Origin: Nitzschia sp. DOCU1
Lineage: Eukaryota > Bacillariophyta > Bacillariophyceae > Bacillariales > Bacillariaceae
Direction: 5' to 3'
Length of the DNA stretch: 64,000 nucleotides
NCBI GenBank assembly: GCA_951394045.1
Contig: OX595989.1
Location: 1,426,001-1,490,000, forward strand
This document shows positions 40,242-51,006 of the stretch, in pieces (within the stretch, counting starts at the first letter, position 1; every line of letters starts with the position of its first letter). The notes under the pieces are model-generated. The model ran no database searches, was not told the DNA's origin, and was given only the letters and a program-made list of their open reading frames with translations. The position numbers were made by a program, and so were the translations under genes.

Positions 40242-41079
40242 TCAAGTTCGAGGCCAGCTAGCAACTCATAGATGAGTTCGTAAATAGATCCACCCGTCAT
40301 TTGTGTTATAAAGAGATGAACCTACAAGAATCCCATCAGCTCTCTGGCATCACACTACTTACTTTTGCACCTGGCAAAGTTGTCTCATCAGCGATAGTAG
40401 TTGCAGAAGCGCATTGACTCCGTTCGAGATACGAATATGAGTAAATCCAATCTGCCGCAAAAATTCCAACCTGACCCCCTCTTCCATTTCATCGTGCTTT
40501 GGTAACTACGGCGTTTGTAGTACATCACCGACCTGTCGCGGCGTTGGTCGTCGGCGAGGAAGCGACTCAGCACAACTATGTACTTTCTGATGCAGCAACT
40601 CTTATCTTCCATCTTGTTACGGACAATACTTCCTGAAAATGAGAGAGCAGCAACAAGGTTTTGGCCTTGACTAGTACGTAATATACTTTCCAACGAAAGT
40701 TGCCCTACGTACACAACCATCGCTTCTACAGCCCGCTCACCTGCCGCCAACCTTTCGTACTAGCTGCGCTTTTGCCATGCAGGGGTGTGCTATAAATGTC
40801 TCTTGCAATAATTATAGCGGAAGCTTGGCTAGAGTAAAAGAGAAATTATGGGGTGAACGCGCTGCTGTCGAGGTGGGATAGTAGTGGCTAGTGGTCATTT
40901 TGGTTGCTGGAACGAGGTGGTCAAACTCGACTGCACCATCACGTGTGTGCGCCGGTACTTTTGATAGAGTAAAGTGTCACCAGAAGGTATCCAATTCAGC
41001 GCTGCTGCGGCTAGTGTAGAGCGCGAGATGATTTGACTTGGTTTGTTCGAAATATATGTATGATTTAGCTCGCTTTCCA
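40242..41079. other. Intergenic, no supported gene
   Basis: About 840 bp between two convergent genes. A 120-codon minus-strand frame (40388-40750) has no recognisable features and I do not call it. Nothing else is seen. Confidence 0.45.
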
Positions 41080-41865
41080 TTATAACTTGGCAAGATTTTC
41101 TCGTGCACAAAGATTGGATTCAATCTCGTTGGAGAACCTGGTAACGAAGCCATCCCACTCTTCCGGTGATCGTTTCCGACAGTCCTCGATCGTATCTCTG
41201 ACCTTCTTGACGAACAAATGACTCGGACCAGTCGAGAAACTCGCAACACATTGCCCCCGTCGGTAGATTTGGACAAAGGGAAACTTGGAGACTCCCAAAG
41301 TCCGAAGGGTTTGGGCGCTGTCCGGAAAGACCATACTTTCCACTTTGCCAAAGCGCACGTCGGGAAACTCGGAGGCAATCTTCTTCAACTGAATTCCTGC
41401 TCGTTGGCAGATCTTGCAGTAGTGGGCATAGTATTTGATCACAGTCAGCTCATCGTCGCTCTGACTCCCCACCATAAAAGTGACCAAATCAGCCGGGGAT
41501 GCTATTTCCGTTACCATATTGGAGGATCGGATGCTGCTGCTGCTGCTGCCGGCACTAGCATTTTCGGAGGGCACTGATTCAGTGGGCATTGGCAAAGGTG
41601 GCGATGGTTCTGGCTCCTCGCAGTCACTGAAAAAATAGGGCGCCGTAGAAGGAACAGATAAAACATCAATATCTGCCATTGTAGTGACGCAAGTTTCATT
41701 TCGAGTGATCATCGATGCTACTCCAAGGTGGGAACTTCGTCGCTGCTGCAATTGTTGCCGTGATACGACAAGTGGCTGAAAGGCCTGGGCCTGCATTATC
41801 CACAGCAGGGCGATATTGATAACAAGGCGCCGTCTTGTGGAGCTCCAACCTAGAAACATGGCCAT
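41080..41865 (-). CDS. Plastid thioredoxin-like protein
   Basis: 261 residues from ATG 41865 (MAMFLGW). The leader has a hydrophobic core (VINIALLWIM) ending in QAQAFQP, an ASAFAP motif, so plastid import is likely. After a Ser/Pro-rich spacer, the last 130 residues form a thioredoxin fold: VIKYYAHYCKICQRAGIQL with a CKIC redox pair, RFGKVESMVF, then the cis-Pro region VSKFPFVQIYRRG. The CKIC sequence differs from the canonical CGPC, so its redox potential and partners probably differ. It might act on stromal or periplastid targets. Confidence 0.82.
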   Translation of the reverse strand: MAMFLGWSSTRRRLVINIALLWIMQAQAFQPLVVSRQQLQQRRSSHLGVASMITRNETCVTTMADIDVLSVPSTAPYFFSDCEEPEPSPPLPMPTESVPSENASAGSSSSSIRSSNMVTEIASPADLVTFMVGSQSDDELTVIKYYAHYCKICQRAGIQLKKIASEFPDVRFGKVESMVFPDSAQTLRTLGVSKFPFVQIYRRGQCVASFSTGPSHLFVKKVRDTIEDCRKRSPEEWDGFVTRFSNEIESNLCARENLAKL

Positions 41866-42356
41866 CTTCTGCAGAATCTTATAAGGGTAACCAATAGATA
41901 ACAATGACTGTCTGCTTCCTGCTACAGTGAGGCTCGTAAATGCATTCTAACAAAAGTGGCAGTCGTCCGCTTTTGTGATGGGTGGTCCGAGTGGTAACGC
42001 GCCAGAGAATGTGCCGATGCTAACGCACTTCCCACTACTACCGACCAACGAACATGAAGAATGCATGAAGGTCATTCGTCGCCAACTGCGAACTCATCGC
42101 TGATTGGCTAAAAAGAAATGAGCCAAAGAAACCACGTCTGGGACTTCAACATGATCAGGAAACGTATCCTCGCACTCATCCAAAGTACGTCCATCGTTAC
42201 TTTGAAACAAGAAAACACAGCGAAACTTCACTCCGTCCCGGCGCGCCACTACAATGACCTCTCGCATCCTATTGTTACTCTAAAGTCCATTGCCTATCCC
42301 TTTCTCCAACTCCAAAAGCTGGAAAAATTCACCCACCATCTTACCTCTGACCGGCT
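41866..42356. promoter_or_regulatory. Divergent promoter region
   Basis: About 490 bp between divergent starts (41865 minus, 42357 plus). No separate gene is seen; short frames are not convincing. Confidence 0.45.
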
Positions 42357-44108
42357 ATGAATGCCGCAGAAGTATGCCATGAGGTCGATGGCTGTCCTGG
42401 GCTTTACGTCGATGCTTTTCGAGGCCGATATCTTCGGCGGATGCAAGATCCTGACAAAGCATTTATTTTGACGCACTACCACGGTGATCATTACCAAAAC
42501 TTGCCACGAGACGGAAAATATACAGGCCCTGCCCAAATTCATTGCACTCCCGTCACGGCGGCTCTCCTCATTCAAGTTCATAAGGTGGACGCTCGATGGG
42601 TAGTCGAGCACGATTACGAACAAACATTTTTCTACGCAATCAAAGGACGCGGCAACGAACAAGCTCGCATCACATTTTACGACGCCAACCACTGTCCAGG
42701 GGCATGCATTGTGCTGATTCAATTACCGGATGGAACTACGCATCTACATACAGGGGACATGCGATATCACGAGAGGTTCAAATCCTACCCCTTGCTCCGG
42801 GAAGCCGTCTCCAACAACAAACTAGACATTGTGTACTTGGATACAACCTACAGCCATCCCAAACATGATTTTGTACCACAAGACGAGGCCGTGCAAGCTA
42901 TTGCGGATACCACAGTTGAGCTCCTAGGATCAGGCCCGCCAGAAGATGATGACATGCAAAGTCGTCCCAAAACCCTGATACTGCTCTCGTGTTACTCCAT
43001 CGGAAAGGAAAAGGTTCTCTGGGAGGCAGCGACGAGGACCAATCAGCTTGTCTATGTCACCGAAAAGAAATTAAAAATGCTCCATTGTGTTCAGGGTCAT
43101 GAATCTCAAGAAGTTTCATCTCAGATCGTTCATCGGTGTACACGAGACGAGAATGCCACTCCGATACACGTCATACCGATGGGTTTGGCGGGAGAAATTT
43201 GGCCGTTTTTTCGACCAAACTTTCTCAAATGTGCAGACTACGCCCGGCGTCTACAACAAAAATATGATAAAGTTGTGGCTTTTCTGCCCACTGGGTGGGC
43301 TCATGGTTCCAAATGGAATCGAGAGCACGCTGTCAGTCAAAAGACGATCCCTGCGAATGATACACACGGGCCTATTGACGTCGAAGTGCGGCTGATTCCC
43401 TACTCGGAACATTCCGCCTTTGCCGAGCTTGTATCGTTTGTACAATATCTTCGCCCTCGTAAGGTTATTCCGACAGTGTTCAGTGACGAGGCCGACTATC
43501 GCAAAATTGAGCAGCGCTTTCACAATTTGCTGGACGCCAAGCGTGCCAAGCAGGCATTCTTCCGGTCCATGGAGAAACGATCACCCGTGGACTCTCCAGA
43601 CCTTTCAGTTGTGACGGCAAGTTGTGTCGCTGGCGGATGCAATGGCGCAGACGAAACAAGCAAAGTTATGTATTCTGCTGTTTTGCAGGCCAAGTCTGCG
43701 GACTTGGGTGTCGGTGACGAATCCGATAATGATGAAGTCGAGGTTCTCAGAGTTGAGCCTCCAATACAGCATCGGAGTGATTCAAGTATTCCTGTGCCCA
43801 TCGAAAGCGAGCATTTGGCAACTTTGACGGCCATGGGTTTCCCACTTGCGCGGGCACAAATAGCTCTTGATGTCTCAGGAGGGGATGTTGATCGTGCAGT
43901 GGACAAACTCTTATCCAGCACAAAGTCACTAATGTCGTCGTCATCTCCTCCTTCAAGGAAAATGGGCGACTCTCCTTCTTCGACGATAGCGTCCAATACC
44001 GAGGACTCTTCTCCTGCGTCGACTTCCAAACGGAAACGCAAGTCGCCTTCGACATCCCGGGCAGCACCCCCCATTACCAACTTTTTTGCCAGAAAGACGG
44101 CATTCTGA
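42357..44108 (+). CDS. SNM1/PSO2-type DNA cross-link repair nuclease with UBA and PIP-like tail
   Basis: 583 residues, one exon. The N-terminal metallo-beta-lactamase part has the metal motif HYHGDH at 40-45 (FILTHYHGDHYQNLP), DANHCPGACIVL and HTGDMRYHERF. The beta-CASP part has LDTTYSHPKHDFVPQ, LILLSCYSIGKEKVLWEA and the C-terminal IPYSEHSAFAELVSFVQ. This is the family of 5' exonucleases that unhook interstrand cross-links (human DCLRE1A-C, yeast Pso2). The C-terminal extension carries a UBA-like domain (ATLTAMGFPLARAQIAL then GGDVDRAVDKLL) and ends PPITNFFARK, which resembles a PCNA-interacting box lacking the leading Gln. Recruitment to ubiquitin and PCNA at stalled forks is inferred. Confidence 0.92.
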   Translation: MNAAEVCHEVDGCPGLYVDAFRGRYLRRMQDPDKAFILTHYHGDHYQNLPRDGKYTGPAQIHCTPVTAALLIQVHKVDARWVVEHDYEQTFFYAIKGRGNEQARITFYDANHCPGACIVLIQLPDGTTHLHTGDMRYHERFKSYPLLREAVSNNKLDIVYLDTTYSHPKHDFVPQDEAVQAIADTTVELLGSGPPEDDDMQSRPKTLILLSCYSIGKEKVLWEAATRTNQLVYVTEKKLKMLHCVQGHESQEVSSQIVHRCTRDENATPIHVIPMGLAGEIWPFFRPNFLKCADYARRLQQKYDKVVAFLPTGWAHGSKWNREHAVSQKTIPANDTHGPIDVEVRLIPYSEHSAFAELVSFVQYLRPRKVIPTVFSDEADYRKIEQRFHNLLDAKRAKQAFFRSMEKRSPVDSPDLSVVTASCVAGGCNGADETSKVMYSAVLQAKSADLGVGDESDNDEVEVLRVEPPIQHRSDSSIPVPIESEHLATLTAMGFPLARAQIALDVSGGDVDRAVDKLLSSTKSLMSSSSPPSRKMGDSPSSTIASNTEDSSPASTSKRKRKSPSTSRAAPPITNFFARKTAF

Positions 44109-44555
44109 ACTCCAACAATATAATAGATACCCTACTAGAACCAACAATGACGTAGCTAATTCAGGTCTCTCGCCAGCTTTTCGCTATGCTTGCTGCCTTT
44201 TGCTGGACGACAAAATCGATTAATTCGATTCATTAGACTGCGATGACGATCGTTTGCTTTTTCGACCCCTTCGACTTACGGGTGTGGCGTCAAATTCTGA
44301 TGTAGCGAATTTTACGACGCGATATTCTGATACCTGGTATGCCGACGGAGAGGCTGTTTTCGCGCGCGCCTTTTCTTGGGACTGGCGTCATCGGAGAGAT
44401 GCGTGATGATGAGATGTTTTCGCTCGAGAATCGTCGTCAACGCATGTTCCACGAAGTGTTGTCATTTGTCTGCTGGACGGAAGGTCGACCGAGTGCCATC
44501 ACAAAAAGACAGCCACAATTTCTGCTTCAGAAGGGTCGTAACGAAGAAAAGAAGG
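44109..44555. other. Intergenic or 5' leader of the transporter gene
   Basis: About 450 bp. The transporter frame is open from 44376, and an in-frame ATG at 44406 exists, so up to 50 extra residues are possible. The rest holds nothing I can name. Confidence 0.45.
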
Positions 44556-45644
44556 ATGAAAGCCTCCACTGCCGTTTCTGTCAACGTTTCCTTCTTGGAA
44601 AAATATCGCCACGTCGGTCGTCTGGTCTTTTGTGCTTCCGGCATTTGCTTTTGCTATTGGTTCTACGGTTTCTTACAAGAAAAGATCCTGGCGCAGTCCA
44701 GCCTGGGAGCAACTTTTATCTTGGTGCTACAAACGATCGCAAATGTGTTTGTCGCGCTGTTATGGCAGCGGGTTGAGGCACCATCGTCGTCGTCGGTGGA
44801 TGTTGCGAGCAAGCCAGGACAGAAACTGAACCATCCGCTTCTGGCGTTAACGTCCTCGACCTATGTCTTTGCCATGACAGGATCCAATGAGGCACTTCGC
44901 TTTGTTTCGTATCCCACGGCTGTCCTAGCGAAAAGTTGCAAGCTCATTCCGACCATGCTCATGGGGTGGGCACTGGAACGACGAAATTATGACCTACGGC
45001 AGTGGGTAGCCGCATTATCCATCAGTTTTGGGATTGCCATTTTCAACCTTTCTAGAATCAAGGAGCAGCCAGCTATTTCGCATAAGACTACTAATGATGA
45101 GGAAGATGCAAATGTTGACGAATACTGGAAGGGTTGGGTCCTTCTATCCATAAGTCTTGCCATGGATGGCTTTCTTGGTGTCAGCCAAGGCTTTCTGAAG
45201 CGCAAAGATACAAGAGGGAACAATGAACGGCCACCCACGGCAGTGGAGACCATGCTTTTCATTAATGCCTATTCTCTGCTTTTATTGGTCCCCATGGCCA
45301 TTGCAGACGATCAAATGTACTCCGGCATTCAATTGCTGCGGGACGATCCCGCTTTGTTGCGAGCCATCGTCTTGCTGAACGCGGTCGTGGCCGTGGGACA
45401 GATTTTTATCTTTTTGACCATTACTTGGTACTCCTCGCTGGTGTGTACGACCATTACTACCACACGAAAGTTCTTTACCATCTTGTTCAGTGTCATTCAC
45501 TTTGGTCACAAGTTTTCGTCGTGGCAATGGGTTTCGATTGCCATGGTATTTGCGGGATTGTATTTGAGCATTATCCCCAATAAGAAAGGACCAAGTGAGC
45601 AAGAGAAACCAACACAGCAGCAAAAATCGTTGAAACAAGAATAA
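44556..45644 (+). CDS. SLC35B1-like nucleotide or nucleotide-sugar transporter
   Basis: 362 residues from ATG 44556, with ten predicted membrane helices of the drug/metabolite transporter fold. Signature segments are FCASGICFCYWFYGFLQEKI in helix 1, YPTAVLAKSCKLIPTMLMGW, GWVLLSISLAMDGFLGVSQ and TTTRKFFTILFSVIHFGHKF, as in SLC35B1/UTR7-type proteins of the ER (UDP-sugars or ATP/ADP exchange). Starting at this ATG puts the first helix about 25 residues in, as in the family; earlier in-frame starts add a basic stretch of low conservation. The C-terminus is Lys/Gln-rich. The substrate is not fixed by sequence. Confidence 0.85.
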   Translation: MKASTAVSVNVSFLEKYRHVGRLVFCASGICFCYWFYGFLQEKILAQSSLGATFILVLQTIANVFVALLWQRVEAPSSSSVDVASKPGQKLNHPLLALTSSTYVFAMTGSNEALRFVSYPTAVLAKSCKLIPTMLMGWALERRNYDLRQWVAALSISFGIAIFNLSRIKEQPAISHKTTNDEEDANVDEYWKGWVLLSISLAMDGFLGVSQGFLKRKDTRGNNERPPTAVETMLFINAYSLLLLVPMAIADDQMYSGIQLLRDDPALLRAIVLLNAVVAVGQIFIFLTITWYSSLVCTTITTTRKFFTILFSVIHFGHKFSSWQWVSIAMVFAGLYLSIIPNKKGPSEQEKPTQQQKSLKQE

Positions 45645-45997
45645 ATGGCGGACGATGGAAAGGATGGCGAACGACTCCCTCGAATTTCTTGTCATCGCAT
45701 TCAGATTGGAACTTCATGACGGACCAGATCGGTACTCAGTTTTTGGCAGATCTATCTGCCTGCAAACAGTGGCACTTTCTTTTGTAGTTTCAGTTTGACT
45801 ATTCGCGGTAGAGGTCCTGATGGGACGGATGCCGATCGATGCCACAACAGATAAATGACAGTGGCAACGAGCAAGATCTTTTTTCAGAAACACGAGCCGA
45901 AAAGATGCACTATTCCGGCCCGTCTTGCTGTCATCCAAGCTAATTAATTAAATTGAGAAATATTTTTATTAAAAACCAGTAATTGGTAAATCAGGAG
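45645..45997. other. Intergenic
   Basis: About 350 bp with AT-rich sequence (TTAATTAATTAAATTGAG near 45940) directly before the next gene. No gene is seen. Confidence 0.45.
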
Positions 45998-47687
45998 ATG
46001 ACCTTTTGTACGTTATCGTTTGTGGGTGTATCCTTGATGCGCTTATTTCAAAATCTTCGAAGAGGTTTCCCCCCAAACCCAAAATGGCGGTGCACACCAT
46101 CAAGAACCAAAGCATTGGCCACTGTTTGGATTCACAGCATTGTTATTGCTGCTGAGGGAGGCACTACTTTAGTTGGACAATCGATCCCATGGGCAACGAC
46201 CGTATCTACAATGAGTGATCCTGGAACGCACTTTGCGTCTCGTCATGCACAGGCATTCCAGGATGACGCCATGCTGGGACGAGCGGAAGCCGCCATCATG
46301 GGCGAGTCTGCTTTGATTGATCGGGAGACGGGCCGAGTCTTTTGGGAAGGAGGGGGCTCTACGACACTTACCGAGAGCGTTTTCACCGCAAAATTGGACC
46401 GATTTGGAGCCGAGCATGCGCAGGCGGCTTTGTTGACAGCATTTATTACACTTGCTTTTCTGGGTGTGATGGCTGGCTGGCTGCGGCAAATCATGGTTGT
46501 CCCCCCGACCAACAGTGAATCCTCTTCAGTGTGGCTAAGAACGTTTCACCTCATAATCTCCTACACCCTCTTCCGGATTCCGCGACTCGAGAACAAGTGG
46601 CTGGTACTTATTACAGTTGCATTGTACTTCTTGGAATCATACAATTGCGCCACGAGGCGATTTCTAGCAAATGCAATTTCAAGTCCGACTGAGGTGGAAG
46701 ATTACATTGAACAGCTACGATCTCAGGACCCTATTGTCACGTGGATGGTTCGATCCTTTCATTACCGAAAAAGGAGAATATTTGCATTGTCTGAGGTGAT
46801 CCAATCTCTCTTTCTAAGGATCAGACCAGCAAAGGAATTTGACGTGCCAACCGTTCCCCGGTCGAAGAGCTGCCCGCCAGCTTTCCCTTTCACAAGAAAA
46901 GTTGTTTCCCATGAAGCGACTACAAACTATCAATATCGAAGGTATGCCAAAATGATGGCTTTTGTCGTGGAATCGCTTCCCTAAAATGTGCAGTGAGCCT
47001 ATTAACAACCATCCTGTAACAGCTGTAGGGACAACACGATTGCTGGCGTATGGCAACGGGCCGACGATACGTCCATGGGTCTTGCTCCCTTTACTAAAAT
47101 CATGCTTACGAAAATCCTCGTCCTGAACGATCGCAAGACGAGAGAGGACTACTTTCGACAACAGTCGGACTTTGTTACCGAGCACGGTCGGGGAGACGAG
47201 TTTACAGAGTTTGCCACTGATATTCAGGGTATGTATGGCTCTCCGAGATCGATCTCACGCGCTATTGTTCTTGTTTGATTGAGTCCTCTTACATGAGTTT
47301 TTGTCAGTTCCGGGGTATCGACCACGCGTCCTCGCAGTTCGGTCCATTAAGGGAATTTCGTCGGCCAAGCTATTTCGGCTTCACTTGTTTTGGCTCTTTA
47401 CATTTTTTGGGCTCACTGTTCCATATCGGATATGGTTCAAGAGGCACTGCGACTCCCTGCGCGTCATCGTGATCAAAGAAACATCGTCATCGCCGCCAAG
47501 CGTATCGTATTGGGACCGTGCCAATCAATGGATGCCTAGTCGAGCAAGTCTTCAGCCCTATGTGCACAGCAACAAAGACACCGCCTTTCACAGATATATG
47601 AGAGGTAGATACCTTTATGGTGAGAGCGCGACGACAATTGTACCCCAAGAACCCATCACGTCTTCAGAAGATTCCAGCGGGCAATGA
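45998..47687 (+). CDS. TMEM151-like multi-pass membrane protein
   Basis: Three exons (45998-46941, 47023-47228, 47308-47687) join in frame to 509 residues, with GT-AG introns of 81 and 79 bp. The conserved blocks fit the TMEM151 family, which is expanded in diatoms: an acidic lumenal part with ALIDRETGRVFWEGG, membrane helices (ALLTAFITLAFLGVMAGWL), DPIVTWMVRSFHYRKRRI, then across the first junction YQYRSCRDNTIAGVWQRADD, EFATDIQ across the second junction to VPGYRPRVLAVRSIKG, and FTFFGLTVPYRIWFKRHCD. Reading continuity into these blocks supports the splicing. The true start could be a later Met. The function of the family is unknown. Confidence 0.85.
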
Positions 47688-48083
47688 GCAATACCCTTGG
47701 TGTACTGATTGGCACAGCACATAGACAGCCACCGCACACGTGCCATTGTCACATTTCCGTATCTAGGCTAGCTAGCATGTTTATGTGGGCTTTCTCTACG
47801 CACATTAGTTCAGAAATGGTGATAACCATTTTGAAAGGAACTAGAATTTAGTCGATTGAGTCGGTGAATCGTTCCTCGCACAATAGTCGCTTGAGTCGAA
47901 GAACAGGGCTTCCACGTGTACCGATAAGAATAGCAACTTGAACTTCTGGGCTCGCGTCATCCATCGAAAGAAGCCGATCTTATTTTCTGCCGCCGACTCA
48001 AACTTGATGATCTCTTTCACCATTCCACTTCAGGACAGCACCCTAATAGATCGAGTGTCATTTCTAAACAGTTCGTAGCTACG
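47688..48083. other. Intergenic
   Basis: About 400 bp between the TMEM151-like gene and the SDR gene. Nothing beyond promoter and 3' sequence is evident. Confidence 0.45.
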
Positions 48084-49148
48084 ATGAGATCAGTTCTTTT
48101 CGTTTTCTTTTCCTCGCTGGTCCTTTCGGTGCAGGCTTTCTCCCCTGCCAATGTTCCCGTATCTCGTACTGGCGCTTTGAAGGCTTCAACAGCGTTGAGT
48201 ATGTCCAACGGTGGTGTTGTCATCACTGGCTCGGCTGGGGGAGTTGGCTTTGCTTATGCCGGAGAATTCATGGATCGTGGCTATGACGTCGTCATTTGTG
48301 ATGTCAAAGATTGTACCTCTGCTGCACGTGCCTTGTCAGCGAGACATCCCAACGGCAAAGTCTACCATACCAAATGCGACGTTTCAGATGCCAAATCGGT
48401 TGAAAATCTTGCCCAATTTGCCAAGAAGAATTTAGGAACCGTCAACTACTGGATCAACAATGCTGGAGTCAACGGTGGACGCCGCGACTTGCGTGATGTC
48501 CCGGTTAGCCAGGTAGAGCTAGTCGTCAAGGTCAATCTTTTGGGGATCCTTTTGTGCACCAAGGCCGCCATGGAAATTATGGGGGAACAGGTAAGGCGTG
48601 CCTGGATTAGGAAATCGAGAAATTGGAATCGAACCTAACCTTTGCTTTGCTAGGCTGGTGTAACTGGTCACATTTTCAACACTGTCGGAAGCGGAGTAAA
48701 AGGCGGCGGTACGCCCGGATACGCGTGCTACGGTGCCACGAAGCGAGGATTGCCTCAGCTGACGGAAAGTCTTGTGAAGGAATTGGATGTGGGTGTCCAA
48801 GGATACGAAAAGAAAAAGACGGCCGGAACTATCCAGGTTCACAATCTTTCCCCTGGAATGGTTTTCACGAAGCTTCTCTTGGACGACTCTACTCCGGAAC
48901 TTCGAAAATTTCCTTTTGGTGTGTTGGCAGCGCAGCCCGAAGAAGTTGCAGCTGACCTTGTCCCTAAAATTTTGGCAACGACCAAGAATGGAGGAAGCGT
49001 TGAATTCTTGACGACTGACCGCATTTTGACCAAGTTCTTTGAACGATTTATTCTCCAAAAGAAGAGCGAGTACATCGATGACGACGGAAATGTCATCAAA
49101 GTTCCCGGTGAGCAATACGATGAAGCCGGTGTCCGATCACTTTATTAA
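48084..49148 (+). CDS. NYC1/NOL-like short-chain dehydrogenase (chlorophyll b reductase family), plastid
   Basis: Two exons (48084-48590, 48654-49148), 63-bp intron GTAAGGCG...TTTGCTAG, 333 residues. The leader is a signal peptide ending in VQAFSP, an ASAFAP-type motif, so plastid. The SDR core has the NADP-binding VVITGSAGGVGFAYAGEF, NNAGVN, the conserved HIFNTVGSG serine region and the catalytic YGATKRG (Tyr/Lys). Downstream, VHNLSPGMVFTKLLL is characteristic of the NYC1/NOL group that reduces chlorophyll b. Diatoms lack chlorophyll b, so the natural substrate must be something else, for instance a chlorophyll c or a catabolite, or another carbonyl. Confidence 0.85.
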
Positions 49149-49167
49149 GAAAACGCTATAGCAAAGA

Positions 49168-50494
49168 TTATACAAAGAGGGTGAAGATCTGCAGGACGCC
49201 TACCAGTGCTCCGAGAACTCCTCCTAAAGCGATCAGTTGGATTTCGTCTTCCTCGAAAGCGGGATGCAAGACACCCTCAAACTCTGACGGTGGTAGCTCA
49301 GCCATCTTCTCTCGAATTGTCGTCTCCATTTGGAGAGCTTCTTGTGTATATTCGTAGGAGGCATCGATGATGCTTGGGATCTTCTCAATGACTTTTTGCG
49401 CAATGTCTTCTTTCATTTGCAAGAATTTTCCCGAGCCCATGGCCGCAATTGCCAAAGGCTCAATTTCGGCGACTAACTTCCCCGTGAATACCAATGTATG
49501 GGCTCGAAGCATGGCAAAAAAGTTCTTGCTCAACCGCCCGGTGAAGATAGCGTTCCACATGGCTTTGATGTGGAGAATTTCAACGCACACCACTCGAGCA
49601 AAAACTTCAGAAACCTCCTTTTGTCGCTTCAAGAAGATCCCCTGAAGCTCGTAGCCGCATACATCTATCGGTTGAATCGGCTCAAAGATTACTTTCAGCG
49701 CCATCCAGTTCGTCACCCATCCCACCAAAAATCCGGCAACGGGCAGCACCCAACTCGCCGAATAGAAAAACCAAAGTAGCATTTGGAAAATTCCGAATAT
49801 GAATCCAAAGTAGAAGCCAGACCGACGAATGAAAACGAACTCTTTCTCTCCACACTCCTGAAAAATCTTTACCAGCAAGTGCTTGTTTTCGACGCAGGTA
49901 TTCACCGACATTTCTTTAATATCGCAAACGTCCTCAATATGCGCCTGCATGTCCTTCATGAATGATGTCAGGAATGCGTTGCTCTCATTGTCCGCTGTAA
50001 CCACAATGTCGTCTTTAACTTCTTTTGGAATATTCTTCCATGTTTCCGGCATGTATTCCTCCGCGACTTCGTTTATGATTTGATCCATCATGAGCAACAC
50101 AGCGTCGTCCATTACTTCGGCAAACCGCTTTGGGTCTAGCCGACCAAATATTTCATGAATACTAAATAACCGCGTGGTCATGAGGTCAAAGCATGTGGAG
50201 GCCATCTTTCTTGCTTTTGTTGGGATGATTCCTATAGTTGGGTTGCAAACCAGTAACAGGAAATTCATCAGATCGGAGGAATACGATTGCGCACCCACCG
50301 GGTCACTTCACTTTCAACTCACCTTGCCATCCTATTAGACCCCATGGCTCATCTTTTAAGCGGAACAACTCGATCCCAACGAATTCGAGTGGATAAAATG
50401 TCAGCCAAAGAGCCACAACGTTGGTAATGTAGCCGACGAATCCCGCGATCCAAGGAATGAGAAAATATTCCCACCATTCGTATTCGAGCGCCAT
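49168..50494 (-). CDS. DUF445-family membrane protein
   Basis: Two exons (50494-50323 and 50231-49168, minus strand) with a 91-bp GT-AG intron; 411 residues from ATG 50494 (MALEYEWWEYF). The junction creates GWQGIIPTKARKM, a conserved DUF445 block. The membrane segments AGFVGYITNVVALWLTFYPL near the start and LVGWVTNWMALKVIFEPIQP in the middle are the internally repeated signature, and a final helix (LGGVLGALVGVLQIF) anchors the end. Long charged helices lie between. The family is found in bacteria and eukaryotes, function unknown. The stop lies only 19 bp from that of the convergent SDR gene. Confidence 0.88.
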
Positions 50495-51006
50495 ATTGGT
50501 ATCTTTCACTATCTCGGTCGGATTTCTTCTTGGAACAATTTCGCACTACTTCAATTCACGTTCAACGACCCCTCGAATCTTTTCTCGAGCAAAAAAGGGG
50601 ATTGGCACCAGATGTAATGGTGTATGGTATTGATAGAGGTGAAGAAGGAATCGAATTTATTACCTGGTAACAATTTCATAACCTGCGCGTTGAGGGTAAC
50701 ATTTTTTGGCGGGAAATGACCGGAGGGAATTCGGAATGGGAGAGGAGAACATGGTTGTTCGACTCGTTCGAATATTTGACGGCCTGATAGTTGATGGTTC
50801 CTCAGTTCCCGCGTTCCGTGGCTGAACGCAATGGCAGCAACAGAAATCATCTTCTAACTAGCCAATTACTGTATTACAGGAATGTAGCTCGAATCTATGG
50901 CTTCACAAAGTAGGCCTGCTGATTGCATTGGATCTCGGAGCATCTTGGTACGCCTCCAATCGAACGATTCCTCGTCTACTTTCTCTCTGCCTGTTTCCAG
51001 CCTGTT
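50495..51006. other. Intergenic
   Basis: About 510 bp on the 5' side of the DUF445 gene and the 3' side of the MTHFSD-like gene. A 99-codon minus-strand frame (50551-50850) lacks support. Nothing else is seen. Confidence 0.45.

Noticed and set aside
40388..40750. 120-codon minus-strand frame between convergent genes
   Set aside because: No signal peptide, domain or plausible composition.
42770..42830. GGTTCAAATCC tRNA T-loop-like string
   Set aside because: It lies within the SNM1 coding frame and there is no surrounding cloverleaf; a similar string at 26480 is also coding.
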